From: Candidatus Aenigmatarchaeota archaeon | GTDB taxonomy: Archaea > Aenigmatarchaeota > Aenigmatarchaeia > GW2011-AR5 | Direction: 5' to 3' | NCBI GenBank assembly: GCA_018304585.1 | Contig: JAGVVY010000002.1 | Coordinates: forward strand, 1 to 48,031 | DNA length: 48,031 nucleotides | Shown here: positions 32,038-42,100 of the stretch, one piece after another | Layout of the letters: the number at the start of each line of letters is the position of its first letter | Position numbering within the stretch: position 1 is the stretch's first letter | Made by a program: the position numbers and the translations under genes | Notes under the pieces: generated by a model | Told to the model about the DNA's origin: nothing | The model's input: only the letters and a program-made list of their open reading frames with translations | Database searches by the model: none

Positions 32038-32862
32038 GTGAGCGCCAATGCCAGCCTTGAACCGATAGACCAATTGGATGGTTTCCTCGCAGCCGCACAT
32101 GTCCAGCGGAATACCGGCGCACTTTTTTATCCATACATAGCCGGCGTCTACAATTGTCTGAACGCGAGATCGCCAAAGGAAGCGGCAAAGCAAGCCGAAC
32201 GGAGGGCGGTCCTTGACGCTGGCAAACAGGCACTTCTTTCCAGTGTGATGATAAATCTTGCGATATCCGGTACTGTGCTGACAACCTATGATTTTTGGAA
32301 CGAGACAAGATATTGGGAGATTGTAAGATGCCTTCTGGAGGATGGAATTGTGGGTCGCCTGCCTGAGGATCTTCGCGAAAGAGGCATTAGATTAGGGGAT
32401 TTTCCGCGAGAAATTGCCGGCAATATGGGAAAATCGTTGGGTCGTAGTTTTGATAACCTGTATACTGGAAGCCTATACGTGCCCGTAGAGGTGGCGGAAG
32501 CGTTGTGGTTGAGGAAAAGATATGGCGTAGACTGGAAAATCGGTCCGCCTTCCGAAGAATTGTACGACAGATTCATAGAAGAATCCGGCATTGGCATAAT
32601 CCGCACGCCGCAGCCAAGCGCAACTGAAGACGGGGAAGTGAAAATAGCAATGCCTTACATAGGCAAAGCCGCGCAAACAGGAAGGATACTATTTTCAGAT
32701 GATATGTCGTCATTGCAAAGAAAGGCATTTGATGGCAATCCGTCTTTCGGTTATGCCTTTAAGCTGTCGGATGCATATGAGAAATTATTCGGGAATGATG
32801 GGTATTCCCGCCGCCCGGCAGAAAGAATTTATAATCTGATAGAGTTAGCTAAAAAGAAGTGA
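32038..32862 (+). CDS. hypothetical protein, 274 aa or more
   Basis: From GTG 32038 the product has no domain I recognise (features: MINLAISGTVLTTYDFWNE, YTGSLYVPVEVAEALWLRKR, KIAMPYIGKAAQTGRILFSD). The same frame stays open back to 31957 and encodes protein-like sequence (KADFFIIEETREPREYSG) with no start codon. ATG 31953, overlapping the racemase stop, would fit after removal of one base near 31959. So the gene probably has a lost start through frameshift, or uses GTG 32038. It ends six bases before hisS. Confidence 0.55.
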   Translation: MSANASLEPIDQLDGFLAAAHVQRNTGALFYPYIAGVYNCLNARSPKEAAKQAERRAVLDAGKQALLSSVMINLAISGTVLTTYDFWNETRYWEIVRCLLEDGIVGRLPEDLRERGIRLGDFPREIAGNMGKSLGRSFDNLYTGSLYVPVEVAEALWLRKRYGVDWKIGPPSEELYDRFIEESGIGIIRTPQPSATEDGEVKIAMPYIGKAAQTGRILFSDDMSSLQRKAFDGNPSFGYAFKLSDAYEKLFGNDGYSRRPAERIYNLIELAKKK

Positions 32863-32868
32863 TACATC

Positions 32869-34083
32869 ATGACATTCCAGCCGCCGAAAGGCACGAGGGA
32901 TTTCCTGCCGGATGAGATGGCAAAGAGAAGGAAAGCTTTTGATACGTGCCGCGCTGTCTTTGAAAAATACGGATTTGGGGAAGTGGATACCCCTGTTTTT
33001 GAAAGTCTGGAAATGCTTACGGCCAAAGGCTCGTTAGGCGAAGAGGCCGTCAAGGACATATACCGCTTTGAAGACAAATCGAAGCGCAAGCTTGGGCTTC
33101 GTTATGATCTTACTGTTCCTATAGTTCGGCTTTTCCTTTCTCAGAAATTCTCAAAGCCCGTCAAATGGTACTATATTAATAAAGTCTGGCGTTACGAGGA
33201 TATTTCCAAAGGGAGATGGCGTGAATTCTCTCAATGCGATGCCGAGATTATAGGCTCGCCTTCGGCTGAAGCAGATTCTGAAATCCTTGGCGTTGCGATA
33301 GATTGCCTGCTTTCGCTGGGGGTAAAGGATATAGATGTCCGGATAAACAGCCGCAAAATCATGGATTCTATGGCTGAGAAAGCCGGCATCAAAGAGAAGG
33401 ACGCCTTATTCAGGGCAATAGACAAGCTTGAAAAGAAAGGCGAATCTGAGGTAAGAAAAGAGCTTTCTTCTTTTGCCAATGCAAAGCAGATCGATATCGT
33501 CATGAAGGCCGTGCGCTCTTCTTCAGGAGAGCCTGAATTAGATGGCATAATAGCATTGTTGCCGCAGGCATACCGCAAATTCGTGAAACAGGATTTTTCA
33601 ATAGCACGTGGTCTTGATTATTATACGGGCTTCATATTCGAAATACGCATAAAGGGCGCGGAGTCTCTTGGCTCTGTGCTTGGAGGCGGCCGGTATGATC
33701 GTCTCATAGAAAAATACGGAGGCGAGCCTACGCCTGCGACAGGTTTTGGACTTGGCATCGACCGCGTGATAGCAGGAATGAGTAATACTGCACTCAGTGA
33801 GCCGAAAGGACTTTTCATAATTTCTCTAAGCGAACCTGCTAAAGAAAAGGCTCGCGAATTAGCGCAGCAGCTTCGTGCATTAGGCATCAGTGTTGAAACA
33901 GATCTTATGGGAAGGGCGCTTTCCAAACAACTTGATTATGCCGGCAAAAAAGGCGTAAAATACAGCCTTGTCATAGGCGACAAAGAGCTTTCTTCCGGCA
34001 GGGCCATGCTTCGTGACATGAAGAATGGAAAGGAGAAAAATATACTTTTAGTTTCCGAAGTAATCAAAAGTTCTATGGAATGA
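32869..34083 (+). CDS. hisS: histidyl-tRNA synthetase
   Basis: Class II synthetase, 404 aa. Motif 1 region FQPPKGTRDFLPDEM and TPVFESLEML; LGLRYDLTVPIVR; motif 2 INKVWRYEDISKGRWREFSQ; the HisA motif ARGLDYYTGFIFE; motif 3 region GFGLGIDRVIAGM; and a C-terminal anticodon-binding domain. It is complete and intact, marking 32.9-34.1 kb as backbone between two accessory blocks. Confidence 0.95.
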   Translation: MTFQPPKGTRDFLPDEMAKRRKAFDTCRAVFEKYGFGEVDTPVFESLEMLTAKGSLGEEAVKDIYRFEDKSKRKLGLRYDLTVPIVRLFLSQKFSKPVKWYYINKVWRYEDISKGRWREFSQCDAEIIGSPSAEADSEILGVAIDCLLSLGVKDIDVRINSRKIMDSMAEKAGIKEKDALFRAIDKLEKKGESEVRKELSSFANAKQIDIVMKAVRSSSGEPELDGIIALLPQAYRKFVKQDFSIARGLDYYTGFIFEIRIKGAESLGSVLGGGRYDRLIEKYGGEPTPATGFGLGIDRVIAGMSNTALSEPKGLFIISLSEPAKEKARELAQQLRALGISVETDLMGRALSKQLDYAGKKGVKYSLVIGDKELSSGRAMLRDMKNGKEKNILLVSEVIKSSME

Positions 34084-34134
34084 ATGTGCACTCTACCGTC
34101 TATAGGCATCATTTTTCTGTGGCGCAGTAAAGCA

Positions 34135-34245
34135 TCAATATGCTGGTATGGGCTTTCCTTCCTCAAGGACGATACCACATTTCATGCAGTATGCTTCAAA
34201 ACTGCTGTAAATCACTTTTCCGGACTTGCAGTTGGAACACTTCAT
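34135..34245 (-). CDS. 36-aa zinc-ribbon protein resembling the TFB N-terminus
   Basis: ATG at 34245 to TGA at 34135 gives 36 residues with two CxxC pairs, C3/C6 in CSNCKSGKVIYSS and C20/C23 in YCMKCGIVLEEG, spaced as in the zinc ribbon of TFB/TFIIB. The cyclin-like core of TFB is absent. It may be a stand-alone zinc-ribbon protein or the stub of a truncated TFB. It is convergent with hisS and lies outside the DISARM element, whose left flank duplication starts at 34305. Confidence 0.5.
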   Translation of the reverse strand: MKCSNCKSGKVIYSSFEAYCMKCGIVLEEGKPIPAY

Positions 34246-34304
34246 AATTTAATTATGATAGGTTATCTCAATTGCCATGGGTTTCTCATGAGTATGGCCT
34301 ATGC

Positions 34305-34330
34305 CGGCATTCAAGCTTTGCACTTAAAGT
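34305..34330. repeat. left target duplication and terminal inverted repeat of the DISARM element
   Basis: The 9-mer CGGCATTCA (34305-34313) is followed by AGCTTTGCACTTAAAGT (34314-34330). The 17-base terminus matches the inverted right end of the 98-bp MITE at 15 of 17 positions and the inverted right end at 45201 at 14 of 17. Confidence 0.85.
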
Positions 34331-34336
34331 GAATAT

Positions 34337-35581
34337 TCACCCAACTTTAGGTTCAGTTTCTTTACTTTCGGTGCAGAAATCAGGCTTGATTCCGAGTTCA
34401 TGCATTTCCTGAATAACGACACAGATGTTATGGCAAAGGACTTTTAACAGAACTTCGTTAACCTGTGCCGTATGGTTCTTGCTTCTCACCGAGTCTCCGA
34501 ATTTAGACTTAATCATGTGGAATACAGTTTCCACGTTTGAACGCTTATGGTATTGCTGTAGGAATTCTTCACGGTTGAACATGAAGTAGTGATACATTTT
34601 GCCCCAAAGATTCGAGCCTCTTTGTTTTCCTGTGGCATTGCTCTTGAAAGGTATGAATGCCGTGCCGCCACAGTTGGCTACAGCTTCTATATTTTCTCTT
34701 GACGAATAAGCTTTGTCGGCAGAGACTTCATTTATTGTGAAGTTCTGTGCAGTCTTCTCAACAAGCTCACCGAATTCTTTACTGTCATGAGAGTATGCTT
34801 GTGTTATCTTAACGCCTGTGACGATATGAGTTTTAACGCCGTTCATTAGATGGCACTTCACCCATACTCTGCTGTCAACTTCTTTGCCATACTTGAATGA
34901 AAACCATCTGTCAAAACGTGACGTTCCGAATCCAGAACTGTCTACGGCGAAATCTGTCTCTATAGATTTCAAAGGCAAAGCGGAAACTTCTATCAGTTCA
35001 AGAAGAACGGATGTTGTCTCTTCTTTGTTAAGTATTTTGATACGGCATTGAAATGAGGCTTATGTGCGATGTGGTCTCTCTCCTTTGCTATTTGATAGTT
35101 CATTGCTGTTCTTCTGCTTGACAGAGTAGAATAGACTTTCAGAGCCGAGCAGAATATAACATCACATAGAGGCAGTGACGGTCTGCCGAATTCATAAGGC
35201 TTGTAAATGTCGTCTGTGAGATTGTAAAGAAGCTTCATGAAAAGTTCTGTTTCCTTGGTCGGTGCTTTGTTGTAGGCTGTCCAGTTCTGTGGATAGGTCT
35301 TCTTTACGATATATTCCACAGCGCCATCTGATGAATTTTCTTGTTTATCGTAAATTCAACAGCCCATATATGCTTGCATTTTATTCCGAGTAGCCCTTTG
35401 TTTCAAAGTCTGGGCATTCACAAATCGCTTTGTAGTTTTGATATGTAACAAGGTAAGCACCTGTACATGTCTGCGAAGGCACAACATAACCGCCTTTCTC
35501 TCTTTTCATTATTCGGCATGTCAGTCCTATCTGCATTCCTTTCTTCTGACGGATTTCGTTTGCCTCGTTTTGTGCCCGCAT
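34337..35581 (-). pseudogene. SWIM-DDE transposase, multiply frameshifted (copy 2)
   Basis: Three frame fragments give a protein colinear with copy 1 at 25289: MRAQNEANEIRQKKGM with CECPDFETKG, then (after a shift at about 35383) CKHIWAVEF, then VKKTYPQNWTAYNKAP to about 35000, then FAVDSSGFGTSRFDRWF with the first DDE Asp, VSADKAYSSRENIEAV, and YHKRSNVETVFHMIKSKF with the Y(2)R(3)E(6)K signature. Its C-terminal end lies just inside the left terminal repeat, as expected of an insertion sequence end. At least two frameshifts make it inactive. Sequence is clearly diverged from copy 1, so they are not recent duplicates. Confidence 0.85.
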
Positions 35582-35714
35582 ATCATCACCTAGTATGTTA
35601 TTAGTTAATAATATATTAGTTAGTAAAGTATTCAAGCTTATTAGTTGATATGTTATTTTGAAATAATGATTTACAAATAAATACCTGGATAATCAATAAG
35701 TTAAAGGTGACGAT

Positions 35715-35867
35715 GTGGGGAAAATAAAAATTAGCGTAGATGGTTTTGAATGTGAACGCTGCGGTCATAAATGGATCTCAAGGATAAAAGAATCCCCGCG
35801 CGTTTGTCCTAAGTGTCATTCTCCTTATTGGGATAAGCCAAAGCGCGGGAAAAAACAGGTGCTATAA
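35715..35867 (+). CDS. 50-aa zinc-ribbon protein preceding the DISARM methyltransferase
   Basis: GTG 35715 follows an AGGTGA ribosome binding site; the ATG two bases earlier leads to an immediate stop. The product has CERCGHKW and CPKCHSPYWDKP, two CxxC pairs forming a zinc ribbon, and a basic tail. The last base overlaps the ATG of the methyltransferase, so it is translationally coupled as the first gene of the DISARM operon. Small ribbons of this type occur in many archaea; a regulatory role for the operon is inference. Confidence 0.75.
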   Translation: MGKIKISVDGFECERCGHKWISRIKESPRVCPKCHSPYWDKPKRGKKQVL

Positions 35868-36781
35868 TGAAAGCAGTATCATTATTTTCTGGTTGCGGTG
35901 GTACGGATCTTGGTTTGAAAAATGCTGGGATAGATGTCATATTTGCAAATGATATTAGTAGTTGGGCATGTAAAACTTATGAAGAAAATCTGGGAGCAAT
36001 AGTTCATTCAGACATTAAAAAAATAGAATCTTTCCCAAGAGCTGACTTGTTAGTTGGGTGTTTCCCGTGTCAAGGCTTCAGTTTAGCACGAAGAAAAACT
36101 GGACCTGATCCTAGAAATCTTTTGTATTTGGAATTCGAACGCGCGCTTTCTCAAGTCAAGCCAGATTTCTTTGTAACTGAGAATGTGAAAGGACTGATTA
36201 GTCAGAATGGTATAGCGACATTTCAGGACATGCTGCTGAAATTTGGCAGAAGATATGACGTTTCATGGAAAGTTATTAACGCAAAGGATTATGGAGTTCC
36301 TCAGGATAGGGAAAGGGTTTTCATTGTAGGTGTAAAAAAATCTTTGAAGGAAAAATTTGTCTTCCCAGAACCAACACATGGTCCAGGAAAAAAGAAATAC
36401 GTTAACCTCAGAAAATCTATAGGTAACATGCCAAAACCAAAAGAAGACGAAATTTACAATAAAGGCTTCTCATGGCATTATCTTTCAAGAAATAGGAAAA
36501 GAAAATGGGATGATGTGAGTTTTACGATACAAGCTAGCGGTAGGCATGCACCACTTCATCCAAGTGGACCCCAGCCTGTGCATGTCGGAAAAGACAAATT
36601 CATTCTTCCATCTCCGGAAGAGAAGCATAGAAGACTTTCATATAAAGAGTGTGCTGTGATTCAAAGCTTTCCTAGAAGGTTCAAGTTTTATGGGCATTTA
36701 GAAGCAAAATACATGCAAATAGGAAATGCAGTACCACCCAAGATTTCTGAAATGATTGTTAGCGCCATTAAAGAATTATAA
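35867..36781 (+). CDS. drmMII: DNA cytosine-5 methyltransferase (DISARM DrmMII)
   Basis: 304 aa, complete: motif I SLFSGCGGTDLGLKNAG, motif IV VGCFPCQGFSLARRK with the catalytic Cys, motif VI VTENVKGLI, motif VIII PQDRERVFIVGV, motif IX/X SYKECAVIQSFP and MQIGNAVPPK. In class 2 DISARM the host-marking enzyme is a 5mC methyltransferase, and the next four genes are the other members, which assigns this role. The recognition sequence cannot be read from the protein. It is unrelated in detail to the methyltransferase half of the Vsr fusion at 26726. Confidence 0.9.
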   Translation: MKAVSLFSGCGGTDLGLKNAGIDVIFANDISSWACKTYEENLGAIVHSDIKKIESFPRADLLVGCFPCQGFSLARRKTGPDPRNLLYLEFERALSQVKPDFFVTENVKGLISQNGIATFQDMLLKFGRRYDVSWKVINAKDYGVPQDRERVFIVGVKKSLKEKFVFPEPTHGPGKKKYVNLRKSIGNMPKPKEDEIYNKGFSWHYLSRNRKRKWDDVSFTIQASGRHAPLHPSGPQPVHVGKDKFILPSPEEKHRRLSYKECAVIQSFPRRFKFYGHLEAKYMQIGNAVPPKISEMIVSAIKEL

Positions 36782-36804
36782 AGGTAAGTTTTACTATATT
36801 GAAC

Positions 36805-39138
36805 ATGCTAGTGGCACCAAAACTGACTCAAGTAGATTTTCGTTTCGATGGTCGCAAAATAGAGTTTCATAGTATTGAAAAAGATGCGTTAGAATTGGCA
36901 ACACTAACTGCCAATAAAGGATCTAAAATCGCTATTTTTTACCCTAGTGAGACATATGATTGCTTGTTGCCTTTTTGTCTAGAATTACTTTACCAAGGCA
37001 GATTTATGCGTAAAGAAAAGAGATCCGTCATCCTTTTTGCTGGGCGACTCGCTCCGAAACTAAGAGATTTGTACCTGTACCTGAACTATGGACCAGAAAG
37101 TATCGCATCTTCTTTATTCGGAATGTCTTACTTAACAAGACATGGCATCAGCAGTATAAAGCCTGTAGGTCTGAAAAAATTAGTTCCTGATAGATTCATA
37201 ATTTCAAACAACTATTCAGTATTGCCACAACAAAGTCTTGCAAAAGACTTGAATAGCGCAATAATAATTTCACCGTCTCATGGAATGACTTTCAGGATCC
37301 TAAAGGATATAAAATGGTGTGACGAAAATGGCATTGGAAACATAGTTCTGTTTGATAATTTCCCTACCTATAGAAAACTAAAGCTTTACACAAGTCTTGG
37401 TTTTGCAATTTACGGCTGGGAAACATGTGACATAGAATCGCGAACTGACGAAAACAGCAACACCACACCTGTTTCTAATTCTAAGTCATTGAGCACATTT
37501 GGACATTCTTCTCAAATAACTGTAATAGATGCTATTGACCATGAAACAGATAAGCAACTTGAGGGGCTTTCACAAGCAATTGAAAAACTAAGAAAATTCT
37601 CAGATGACGCTGATAATAACCCCACCGAATATATAATTTTCCGGGAGGCTTCATACATACTTCGAAGATTAGAATCCTTAACCGTACCGTTGTATGACTA
37701 CGATCAGTCTGATATTCAAACATTTAGACTAGGGCTAATTGAGAGAATAAACTCAATCATAGAGCTTTGTGATAACATTGGTACGAAGGCTCCTGCTGAA
37801 ATTAATGAAATTAAGGTATATTTGTCTGAAGCAAGATCGCACCTTACGAGCCGAAATCCTAAATTCAGTTGTCTACTCAACGAAATCGGAGAATGTATTA
37901 ACAGAAACGAGAAAGCCATATTATTCCTTGGATCTGATCAAGATAAGTTTGCTTTTCTGAAAGTTTTGGAGAAGAGAAATAGACATATAGCACAGCAAAT
38001 TCCAAATAGCAATATTGTTTTTGAGACGTTGTATTGTAACTATAAAAAATATGTTGGCAAAGATTTTGATAGGGCAATATTTTGCACTTACTTACCGCTA
38101 TCAAGAAATAGACTGATTGATAAAATCCAGGCCAAAGAAAAAAAGATGATTCTCTATACAATAGAAAAAAGGACCTTTAATTTTTTCAATAAATTACGTA
38201 CAAAATTTGAACAGGTTTTTTTCACCGCAGCAGCAAGAGAGGATTTAAGACAATTCTTGATGTCGCCCGATGAATCATACAAACAAAAATCAATAAAATT
38301 TATAGGTGAACTTGAAAAGGATGTTGATGAGTTGAAACATGTTAGTGAGGAGAAACCAACAAGTATAATTTCATTATTTACTGATACGGAAGATTTAGTT
38401 GAACCTGAACCTGTTTTTTATGACAAAGTACATTTAGAGGGCGAAGAAAGTGGGAAAAAATTATTCATAGACGGTATGGCTATTGGATTATATGAAGCTG
38501 GTACACTCTTAACAAAATCTGAAAGAACTGTACAGGTTGTAACAGAATCTGATGAAGTAAGATACAAAAAAGCTGCTGAATTGAAGATCGGTGATCAACT
38601 TTTACTCATTAACAGACAGACAAAAAAGACGCTTAATGAATTAATACTTGAAAAGGCTAACGAATATCCAAAACTTCAGATTATTAAGATGCTTGTCGAC
38701 ATTTGGGTGTCGGAATTAAGAAAAGGTATGAGGACCAATAATGACAGCGATTTAAGCCTTCTTAGAAAACTCCAAGAGTCTGGGTCCAGAATAAAGCATG
38801 ACGGGACGATAAAGCTCTGGTGTGAAGGTTATGTAATTGGTCCCAGAGATCGTGATGATGTTATTAGGATTGCAGATGCGTACAGCAGTGCTTCAATAAG
38901 AGCCAACTATAAAGGAATAAACACATCAATTAAAAATCTTAGAGGTCTTAGACGAAGTATAGTAAGAAGATTGAAAAATGCCCTTGTCGAAGGGGAAATA
39001 GATGAAATTGAAAAACTTGGAGTTAATATTGATGACTTTGAACAGTACGTGGAAATGTTTGAAGTTGCATCTATAGAAAAACGCAATAACATTTCAGTTG
39101 CTAGACTAGATACAGTTGATGGTACTTATGAATTATAA
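36805..39138 (+). CDS. drmE: DISARM protein DrmE (by context)
   Basis: 777 aa from ATG 36805 (a TTG at 36799 would add two). No classic enzymatic motif is obvious; segments such as SKIAIFYPSETYDCLLPFCL, SAIIISPSHGMTF and RAIFCTYLPLSRNRLIDKIQ suggest RecA-like alpha/beta domains in which helicase motifs have decayed. Position between the 5mC methyltransferase and DrmA, and size near 780 aa, match DrmE, the class 2-specific DISARM component of unknown biochemistry. The end overlaps DrmA. The name rests mainly on context. Confidence 0.72.
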   Translation: MLVAPKLTQVDFRFDGRKIEFHSIEKDALELATLTANKGSKIAIFYPSETYDCLLPFCLELLYQGRFMRKEKRSVILFAGRLAPKLRDLYLYLNYGPESIASSLFGMSYLTRHGISSIKPVGLKKLVPDRFIISNNYSVLPQQSLAKDLNSAIIISPSHGMTFRILKDIKWCDENGIGNIVLFDNFPTYRKLKLYTSLGFAIYGWETCDIESRTDENSNTTPVSNSKSLSTFGHSSQITVIDAIDHETDKQLEGLSQAIEKLRKFSDDADNNPTEYIIFREASYILRRLESLTVPLYDYDQSDIQTFRLGLIERINSIIELCDNIGTKAPAEINEIKVYLSEARSHLTSRNPKFSCLLNEIGECINRNEKAILFLGSDQDKFAFLKVLEKRNRHIAQQIPNSNIVFETLYCNYKKYVGKDFDRAIFCTYLPLSRNRLIDKIQAKEKKMILYTIEKRTFNFFNKLRTKFEQVFFTAAAREDLRQFLMSPDESYKQKSIKFIGELEKDVDELKHVSEEKPTSIISLFTDTEDLVEPEPVFYDKVHLEGEESGKKLFIDGMAIGLYEAGTLLTKSERTVQVVTESDEVRYKKAAELKIGDQLLLINRQTKKTLNELILEKANEYPKLQIIKMLVDIWVSELRKGMRTNNDSDLSLLRKLQESGSRIKHDGTIKLWCEGYVIGPRDRDDVIRIADAYSSASIRANYKGINTSIKNLRGLRRSIVRRLKNALVEGEIDEIEKLGVNIDDFEQYVEMFEVASIEKRNNISVARLDTVDGTYEL

Positions 39139-42100
39139 CAGGCAAAAACTTAGAGAAAAGATGATAGATCTGATAATGCAGTCAGTCATATCAGATGCAT
39201 CTGGAGAAGGCAAGCACGTTGTCGATATAAGACCCTCACAAATATTTTTTGTAGGGAATCTTAGTACCAAACCAAGGCTAGGAGAATTACAAAAAGTTGC
39301 GACAAAACTTTCTCCAAACTCCATTGGAATTGAAATATTACTCCCTCTTGATGTGCCAGAAGGCTCTACATTGACAATCTCTCCAAGCGGAGCATTTTAT
39401 TATAGAGTTTTTCCTGACTACAAATCTCAAAAATCATATTCTGACAGACTTTCATCTAAAAAGAGAAAATCTGTGGACTTCATTGAAAGATTCAAGAAAA
39501 GGACCTTCAGCAAAAGTTTCTCTATAGACGTTCAAGATACAATAAGAAAATGCGAAACTGATACAGAAGTTAACTTTCCATTTAATGATTTTTGTAGTGA
39601 CATTTGGAATGAAATAAAACAAGAAAAGGACTTATTTTCACCAATATCAATTGGTAACAAACCACCATCCATCAATATTCCAATTGATGTTATGAAAACT
39701 GAAGCTGATTTCGAAAGTTTTATCAACGGAAGAAAACAAGAATTGGATTGTAACTGGGGGTTTGAAATTAATATAAAGTGTTTCAAAACTGTATCCGGCT
39801 ATAGAATGGTAATTCTGTTTGTAAATAATAAGGATTATATAGAAGACCAAAAGATCAAAAAAAGCATTGAAAATTACATTTTTGAATCAAAAATAAATAT
39901 AAAATCTGTTGTGCCGCTAAAGGCATTCATTTTGGACCAGTTAGAAAAGAACTATAAACATGATAGGACTGTCGAAGCAGCCGGTATAAATTGTAGCTTT
40001 ACAAAACTGTCGACGCATGAAATAGAGACAAACCACGTCCCAATTTTTAGACAACCAAGGCGAGTAGCCCGAAATATGGGTGGAATTAAGTTTAAAGATT
40101 TAAATGAAAGACCTATTCAAGTCTTGAATTCTCTGAAAGCTTCTATGAAATCAAGCTACAACATATTTAGTCAAAAATTTGCGATGAGAGCGAAAACGCA
40201 TGAAGAAAAAGAAGAGTTCGAAAAAGACATGAATCTAATAAAAAATGAAATTGAAAGATTTGAAAATGGCATAGAACATATTAACAAATACAAAGATTCT
40301 TTTCGTGCATTTCAACTAATGAATCAAACTTTTGAAATGTCGGTAAAAGAAAAGTATGACTCATGGTACCCGTTCCAAATAGTTTTCATAACGTCGCTTG
40401 TGCCAGATGTCATAGCAGAACGGCACCCTGAAGCTAAAAATTTCAGAAATCATGCTGATCTTTTATATTTTCCAACTGGTGGCGGTAAGACAGAAGCATT
40501 TTTAGGGTTAGCCATATTTCAGGCCTTTTATGATAGGATATCTGGAAAGAAGTTTGGAGTCTCAGTGATTACAAAATTTCCTCTCAGAATGCTTTCACTA
40601 GACCAAATGCGCAGGATAGCAGAAATTTTTGCCAAGGCTGAAACCATAAGAAAATCCGAGCCGGACATAGGCAAAGAAGAATATCATCCATTCAGTGTTG
40701 GGTATTTCGTAGGTGCAAAAGTTACTCCTAACAAACTTATCGAATGGGATTATACACAAGGTCCTCGCGGCGGCTACAAAAATATACTTGAAGATTTGGA
40801 ATCCGATAAGGAAAAACTCTCAAAATTTCAATTGATTTCTAAATGCCCCTTTTGCGAAAGCAACGTAGACATGGTAGCCGATAAAGCGAGAATTAGACTT
40901 GCTCATGTATGCATAAATAAAAATTGCGTTGGAGAGCTTCCAATTTACATAACCGATACTGAGATATTCAGATATGTACCTACGTTTATTGTTGGTACAC
41001 TTGACAAAATGGCGTCGATTGGCCAACAAATAAACTTTAGAAATATACTTGGTGCAATAAGCCATGAGTGTGAGTTACATGGCTTCAGTAGCTCAATTGT
41101 TTGTACTGAAGATAAATCGGGATGCAAATCTGAACTAAAACCGGTTCCTAAATACGACTACTCACCCTCATTACTAATTCAAGATGAAATGCATCTTGTT
41201 AGAGAAACATTAGGGTCATTTGACTCTCATTATGAGACTGCAATAGCACACCTAATAAGTGTGTTTTCGGACAAAAACAAAAGAATTAAAATTGTATGTG
41301 CAACTGCTACATTGTCTGACAAAACTTATAATGACCATGTAAATCACTTGTATCTTCGAGATGCCATAAAATTTCCTGCTGCACTAGAAATTTTTACGGA
41401 TGAAAGCAATGACACGGCAAGAATGATAGTTGGGTTGATGCCTCATTCAAAAACTCTGATCAATAGCATGGAAGAAATCATAATTAGTATGTCAAACACA
41501 GTCCAGACTTGGGTAAATGACACGTCTACATTAAAATCACTTTTAAGCGAAGATTATCCAGATGAAACCATTCAAAAAGAGCTGAGAGATTTTTGGACTA
41601 TACTTACTTATCATATTAAGAAAAACGATGCTTACCAACTTTCTAGGTCTGTGTCAACAAGAATAAACGAAACTCTCCAGAATGAACTGCAATTAAAGAC
41701 CCTTCGACGCAAGACACTAACTGGCGACGTGAATTTTAAAGAAATAAAACAAGTAATGAATAAAGTCAAAGAAGAAAAAAACTATGAGAACGCCTTGGAT
41801 TTGATAATTGCAACTAGCATAATATCCCACGGCGTGGATATAGACGCACTTAATCTAATGACTTTTATGGGCATGCCAGGAAACAATGCAGAATATATTC
41901 AAGCTTTAAGCAGAGTTGGCAGACAGCGCACAGGTTTGGTCTTCGCTGTTTTTAATCCAACACGAGAAAAAGATAGAAGCTATTTTAAACACTTCGAAAA
42001 GTTCCATCAACTGTCAGATTTACTTATAGAACCAACACCTATACAGCGATGGTCAAAGAAAGTAGTTGAGAAAACCTGCCCTGGAATTTTTTGTGGGGCG

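Noticed and set aside
25289-35581. Composite transposon bounded by the two SWIM-DDE transposases
   Set aside because: The interval contains intact hisS and the two copies are too diverged; only copy 2 lies at defined ends, and those ends pair with 45201 instead.
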